Shown piece by piece: positions 60,268-64,000 of a stretch of DNA of 64,000 nucleotides (position 1 is the stretch's first letter; every line of letters begins with the position of its first letter). The DNA is from SZUA-309 sp965233675 (GTDB taxonomy: Bacteria > Pseudomonadota > Gammaproteobacteria > Pseudomonadales > Azotimanducaceae), in the NCBI GenBank assembly GCA_965233675.1, contig OZ247498.1, positions 3,100,001 to 3,164,000 of the forward strand, written 5' to 3'. Made by a program: the position numbers and the translations under genes. The notes under the pieces are model-generated. The model searched no databases and had not been told where the DNA came from. It worked only from the letters and a program-made list of their open reading frames with translations.

Positions 60268-61935
60268 ATGGTATCGCGCCCCCTCTTACTGGTTGCCACG
60301 CTCTGCCTGGCAACGCTCACGGCTGGCTGTCAGACAGCCCCTCCCGCGCCCTATGGCGAGCTCCACGACAAGGTGGTCAACGGTGAATCCGTTCCTGTTG
60401 CCGATCTACGCGAGTCGTTCCGGCGGGATATCGCGCTGCCCGAGCGCATGGAACGGCTCATGGAGCTCGAATCCCAGGCATTGCAGCTGGTGGAAGACGA
60501 GCCGCTCAAGCTGGGTTCCATCGGCAGCGCCATACTCGACATATACCAGGCAAGCATCACCGGCCACTACGTCATGAGCCGGTTCTACGAGCATGTGGAA
60601 ACAGAGACGGCGGCGGCCGAACACCTGGACTGGCTGGCCCGCATACGGGCAGACATGGAGAGTGCGGGGGATGGGAGCCGGGAACACCCCTATCCGAGCA
60701 TGACCAGCGTCGAAGCACAGATGTACGCCATCAGCCTCGGCATGAGCCCGGTTGGTGCGATCTATCAGACCTCAGATGAAGGCGCGCAGTTCGGCCTCAT
60801 GATTCAGGCCCGTCCGGAAGCCGGCCCCATCGAAAGTTTCCACTTCGATCTGGGCGCGGTCTACGACGCGATGCAGCAGGACTTTCGAGCCACGTCTGCC
60901 GATGATGGCGATGATTTCTCACCCGTCAGCGTGATCGGCTATCTGGCAAAGCGCGGCGACACAGCCGCACAGGCGGCCATCGGCGCCTTCCTCGCCTCCC
61001 AGAATCGCACTCAGGATGCCATCGACTGGCTCCGCGCTTCGTCCCGGGCAGGCAATCTGGTCGCCAGCAGCGTGCTGGCCCAGATCTACTGGCGGAAGGC
61101 GACCGCCGCAGAGACAGAGGAAGAGAGACAGCAGGCGCTGGAGGAAGTGCTGGAGAACTATCTGCATGCCATCGCCCTCGGCTCCACGGACGCCATGTAC
61201 GAACTGGCCGTGCTCTACCTGAACAACCACTACGGCGAGGAAAACCGGGCCTCCGGCGTCACCCTCCTCAACCAGGCAGCGGACACCGGCCACGACGACG
61301 CCGCCATGTTCCTCGCCCACCTCTACTATACCGGCGATATGGTGGATCAGGATCTGGACCAGGCTCGCGCTTACTACGTGCAGGCCGCTGAACTCGAAAA
61401 CGATTTCGCCCGTCGCAGCTATGCCCGTTTTCTACTCGACCGTTCCATCGAGCAAGAGGGCGACCCCAGGGCCATCGACTGGCTGGAAGATCTGGCGGAC
61501 GACGAGGATGCGGAAGCCATGCTGCTGCTCGGCAATCTGTACGCCAGAGGCGTGGGTACAGACCAGAACTTCCGCCGCGCCGTGACCTGGTACAAGGATG
61601 CGGTGAAGACCGCGCCGGCGGATGCGGGCATCGTCAACGAGGTGGCCTGGACGCTCACCGTCAGCCACCTCGAAGACCTCAAACGCATCGAGTACGCCCG
61701 GAAAATCATGGATGCGCTGATGAGCGCCAACGAAGCCGCCCGGGCACGGCCGGAATACCTGGATACCTGGGCGGCCTCCTACGCCGCGAATGGCGACTTC
61801 AATCGCGCCATCGAACTCCAGAAGCAGGCGCTGGCAGCCGCTGAGGCACTCGAATTCGAAGGCGTGCTGGACATCCTCCAGACCCATCTGGAAGCATTTG
61901 AGGATGGTCAGACAATCACTGAAACCGCGCCCTGA
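60268..61935 (+). CDS. Sel1/TPR-repeat lipoprotein
   Basis: 555 residues from ATG 60268. A lipobox (LTAGC, Cys at about 20) marks a lipoprotein. From about residue 230 to 545 there are Sel1-like repeats (ASSVLAQIYWRK, AMYELAVLYLNN, AAMFLAHLYYTGDMVDQDLDQARAYYVQAAEL, AMLLLGNLYARGVGTDQNFRRAVTWYKDAV) followed by TPR-like helices. Such repeats act in protein interaction. The last 32 bp overlap the mnmH start. The exact partner is unknown. Confidence 0.9.
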   Translation: MVSRPLLLVATLCLATLTAGCQTAPPAPYGELHDKVVNGESVPVADLRESFRRDIALPERMERLMELESQALQLVEDEPLKLGSIGSAILDIYQASITGHYVMSRFYEHVETETAAAEHLDWLARIRADMESAGDGSREHPYPSMTSVEAQMYAISLGMSPVGAIYQTSDEGAQFGLMIQARPEAGPIESFHFDLGAVYDAMQQDFRATSADDGDDFSPVSVIGYLAKRGDTAAQAAIGAFLASQNRTQDAIDWLRASSRAGNLVASSVLAQIYWRKATAAETEEERQQALEEVLENYLHAIALGSTDAMYELAVLYLNNHYGEENRASGVTLLNQAADTGHDDAAMFLAHLYYTGDMVDQDLDQARAYYVQAAELENDFARRSYARFLLDRSIEQEGDPRAIDWLEDLADDEDAEAMLLLGNLYARGVGTDQNFRRAVTWYKDAVKTAPADAGIVNEVAWTLTVSHLEDLKRIEYARKIMDALMSANEAARARPEYLDTWAASYAANGDFNRAIELQKQALAAAEALEFEGVLDILQTHLEAFEDGQTITETAP

Positions 61936-62977
61936 ATCGTTGCGCAGCCTGGATCACCTGCTTGCCCGTAGAGGCCCCTTCATCGATCTTCGGGCGCCCG
62001 GCGAATTCGCCACCGGCGCTGTTCCCGGTGCCGTCAATCTCCCGCTTCTCACGGACGATGAACGGCATCAGGTGGGCCTCACTTACAAGGAAAAAGGTCA
62101 GGCGGCGGCCATCGACCTCGGCGAGACCCTGGTTTCAGGCGCCATCCGCGAAGCACGCCTGGCCGGCTGGCTGGCGTTCATGGAATCCCATCCGGACGCC
62201 TGGCTCTATTGCTGGCGAGGCGGGTTGCGAAGCGAAACGGTGCAGGACTGGCTCAGAGCGGCCGGGGTCGCGATAGAGCGGGTGCCTGGTGGGTTCAAGG
62301 CCCTGCGGCAACGCTGCGTGGGACTGCTGCAATCAGCGCCAGGCACAGGCGCCTGGCTGGTCCTCGGCGGTCGCACCGGCACCGGCAAGACGGTGGTGTT
62401 GAATGAAGTGCCCGGCAGCATCGATCTGGAAGGCCTGGCGAATCATCGCGGTTCCGCTTTCGGCGCCGCCCTGTCCGCACAACCAACGCCGATCAACTTC
62501 GAAAACGCCCTGGCGGTCGCCTGGCTGAATCACACGCACCCCTATCTCCTGCTCGAGGACGAGAGCCGCACAATCGGCCGGCTGGGCTTGCCACCCGCCT
62601 GGCATGCGCGCATGCAGACTGCTCCGATCGTGATTCTGGAAGCGGATCTGGAAAGCCGCACCGCCCACATCGTCGAGGAATACGTGGACGAACCGCTGGC
62701 GCTGGGCATGAGTCGGTCGGCGCTGCTGGAACGCCTGCAGGGCGCACTCGACCGCATTCAGCGCCGGCTGGGCGGGCTGCGCCATCGGCAGGTGAGTGAA
62801 CGACTTGCCGAAGGATTCAGAACCGGCGAACACCGCCCCTGGATTCAGAGCCTGCTCAGCTGGTACTACGATCCGATGTACGACTATCAGCTTGAGAAGA
62901 AGGAATCCCGGATCATTTTCCGCGGCGACCGGAACGCGGTTCGCGAATTTCTCGGGGCTTACCAGCCCGGCGGCTAG
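61904..62977 (+). CDS. mnmH: tRNA 2-selenouridine synthase
   Basis: 357 residues from ATG 61904, whose first 32 bp overlap the preceding lipoprotein gene. The N-terminal rhodanese domain has its catalytic Cys103 in LYCWRGGLRSE; the P-loop GGRTGTGKT lies at about 155-163, followed by EDESRTIGRLGLP. MnmH (SelU) replaces sulfur by selenium in 2-thiouridine at wobble position 34 of some tRNAs, using selenophosphate. It therefore indicates that this organism makes selenophosphate, which supports the selenoprotein proposed at 52112-53176. It converges with the nitrile hydratase accessory gene (4-bp overlap). Confidence 0.94.
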   Translation: MVRQSLKPRPESLRSLDHLLARRGPFIDLRAPGEFATGAVPGAVNLPLLTDDERHQVGLTYKEKGQAAAIDLGETLVSGAIREARLAGWLAFMESHPDAWLYCWRGGLRSETVQDWLRAAGVAIERVPGGFKALRQRCVGLLQSAPGTGAWLVLGGRTGTGKTVVLNEVPGSIDLEGLANHRGSAFGAALSAQPTPINFENALAVAWLNHTHPYLLLEDESRTIGRLGLPPAWHARMQTAPIVILEADLESRTAHIVEEYVDEPLALGMSRSALLERLQGALDRIQRRLGGLRHRQVSERLAEGFRTGEHRPWIQSLLSWYYDPMYDYQLEKKESRIIFRGDRNAVREFLGAYQPGG

Positions 62978-63348
62978 TGATCATGGCCGTGGGGCCGGTC
63001 CGCAAAGGCCTGGTATCGGGATTCGATGAGCGCCCCATCGAGGAGATTCTTTTCCGCAAGCAGTGCCTGAAAGGCAGCCAGGAAATGATCGTAGTAGCGA
63101 TAGACCGAGTTCGGGTCATCGGCGTCCGCTGAGCGATCCCAGGCGCCGATCTCCGCGATCAGGTGAGCCCTGAACTCATCCCAGGTGTAGTGGCCTTCTT
63201 CCGCCAGCAATCTGGCCATGCCGAACACCCTGCCCTGCCAGGGTGCTTCAAAGACCACCTCGCCGTTGGCCGTCGGCGGTGCGATCCCGGCATCGAGCAG
63301 CACCGAGTTCAATGCGTGTTCTCCGAGCGGTGGTTGCGTGTCGGCCAT
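62974..63348 (-). CDS. nitrile hydratase accessory protein
   Basis: 124 residues. The pattern FEAPWQGRVFGMARLLAEEGHYTWDEFRAHLIAEI and YDHFLAAFQALLAEKNLLD matches the N-terminal part of NHase beta subunits and the related small accessory/activator proteins that help insert the metal. It is the last gene of the beta-alpha-accessory operon. The C-terminus is His-rich (DRPHGHDH), possibly for metal handling. Confidence 0.9.
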   Translation of the reverse strand: MADTQPPLGEHALNSVLLDAGIAPPTANGEVVFEAPWQGRVFGMARLLAEEGHYTWDEFRAHLIAEIGAWDRSADADDPNSVYRYYDHFLAAFQALLAEKNLLDGALIESRYQAFADRPHGHDH

Positions 63349-63378
63349 AGTGATTCCGGCGCGATTCCAGCGACGGCG

Positions 63379-63951
63379 TCAGAGGACGGCGACGCCGATC
63401 ATGGCTTCCCGAGGCACCCGGGCGGCCAGAGCATCCTCATCGAGATCGTCGGTCCCTGCCGGCCGCTCCGGCAGCACCAGGTAGCGGACTTCCGCACTGG
63501 AATCCCAGACCCGGACTTCCTTTTCCGCAGGTATTTCCAGGCCGAACTCGGACAGCACCTTGCGTGGTTCACGAACGATCCGGGACCGGTAGGCGGGATC
63601 TTTGTACCAGGTCGGCGGCAACCCGAGCAGCGCCCACGGATAGCAGGAGCAGAGCGTGCACACCACGGCGTTGTGCACGTCCTTCGTGTTTTCCACCACA
63701 ACGAGCTTCTGCACCTCACCACCCTGAAAATCGAAGGATTTTATGGCCCGGGTGCCGTCTTCGAGCAGCGCGGCTTTGAATGCCGGGTCGCACCAGGCCT
63801 TCGCAACCACGCGTGCGCCATTCAGCGGGCCGATCCGGTCGTTGAACAGGGTGATGGTCTCGTCCACTGCGGACTCGGAAAACAATCCCTTCTCTATGAG
63901 GAGAGATTCCAGCGCTTCGGCTCGAATGGCCTGAGGCGAGTGTTCGCTCAT
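63379..63951 (-). CDS. nthA: nitrile hydratase alpha subunit
   Basis: 190 residues. The metal site VCTLCSCYPW (Cys at about 97, 100 and 102) is the cobalt-type VCTLCSC rather than the iron-type VCSLCSC. IGPLNGARVVAKAWCDPAFKAALL near the start and WDSSAEVRYLVLPERP near the end are family landmarks. The enzyme hydrates nitriles to amides as an alpha-beta heterodimer with post-translationally oxidised cysteines. Its start overlaps the beta-subunit stop by ATGA. Thiocyanate hydrolase is the main alternative. Confidence 0.93.
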   Translation of the reverse strand: MSEHSPQAIRAEALESLLIEKGLFSESAVDETITLFNDRIGPLNGARVVAKAWCDPAFKAALLEDGTRAIKSFDFQGGEVQKLVVVENTKDVHNAVVCTLCSCYPWALLGLPPTWYKDPAYRSRIVREPRKVLSEFGLEIPAEKEVRVWDSSAEVRYLVLPERPAGTDDLDEDALAARVPREAMIGVAVL

Positions 63952-64000
63952 ACTTCCACCGGTGTCAGGTAGGGTTCAAACAGGTCCAGGCATACGCTCT
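63948..64000 (-). CDS. nthB: nitrile hydratase beta subunit, C-terminal end only
   Basis: The last 16 residues (SVCLDLFEPYLTPVEV, then TGA) match the conserved C-terminal end of NHase beta, VDLWE(S/P)YLEP. The stop overlaps the alpha start by ATGA. The rest is beyond the window. Confidence 0.75.
   Translation of the reverse strand, partial: SVCLDLFEPYLTPVEV

Overview
The window is about 62% GC, densely packed, and reads as the chromosome of a free-living aerobic or facultative gammaproteobacterium. Reasons: a proteobacterial-type Fur next to feoAB, a TonB receptor and porin-like outer-membrane proteins (so a Gram-negative envelope), MliC and DUF6491-type periplasmic proteins, NnrU and a cytochrome cd1 nitrite reductase. 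I cannot name the genus. No rRNA, tRNA, CRISPR array, phage or transposase gene was seen.

Layout. 1-4.4 kb (minus): a periplasmic redox/maturation group (TPR protein, secreted coiled-coil protein, TlpA thioredoxin, ApbE flavin transferase, serine hydrolase). A 424-bp spacer before tlpA can fold into successive hairpins with GGA in the loops, as in Csr/Rsm-binding RNAs. 4.5-11.5 kb: general metabolism (cysteine synthase, crotonase, SMP-30, Ldh-type dehydrogenase, Cys-rich protein, MliC lipoprotein, YCII, dienelactone hydrolase, degenerate SDR). 11.6-14.7 kb: fur and feoAB with a Fur box and helically phased 10-bp repeats. 14.7-19.6 kb: MerR-TPR protein, divergent Ku/LigD NHEJ genes, PncC. 19.6-26.6 kb: LLM oxidoreductase, then a haem-type TonB receptor followed by a cd1 nitrite reductase with an extra cytochrome c domain, and a divergent porin. 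26.6-38.6 kb: lipid kinase, two DUF6491 proteins, sirtuin, S12 hydrolases, ATP-grasp/alpha-E pair, symporter, MFS exporter with a His-rich tail, DUF72. 38.7-51.2 kb: DUF3604, HIT, GST, HAD phosphatase, diguanylate cyclase, a GldA/GldFG/DUF4340 ABC system, NnrU. 51.2-56.5 kb: an SDR/AhpD/SnoaL operon, hydrolases, MAPEG, thioesterase. 56.5-64 kb: a palindromic MITE-like element, Nudix, Hsp70, PNPOx, MsrA, Sel1 lipoprotein, MnmH and a nitrile hydratase operon running off the end.

The most notable observation is at 52112-53176. A two-domain AhpD-like (carboxymuconolactone decarboxylase fold) gene has one in-frame TGA exactly where the second Cys of a CxxCxxxH active site belongs (C-F-Y-TGA-T-T-S-H). 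The same frame continues for 125 codons, and a 7-bp hairpin with a CGUGC loop lies 17 nt after the TGA, at bacterial SECIS distance. I interpret it as a selenocysteine protein that routine gene calling splits in two. The same window carries mnmH (selU), the tRNA 2-selenouridine synthase, which fits an organism that makes selenophosphate. No selA, selB, selC or selD is present in the window, so decoding capacity must be checked in the rest of the genome.
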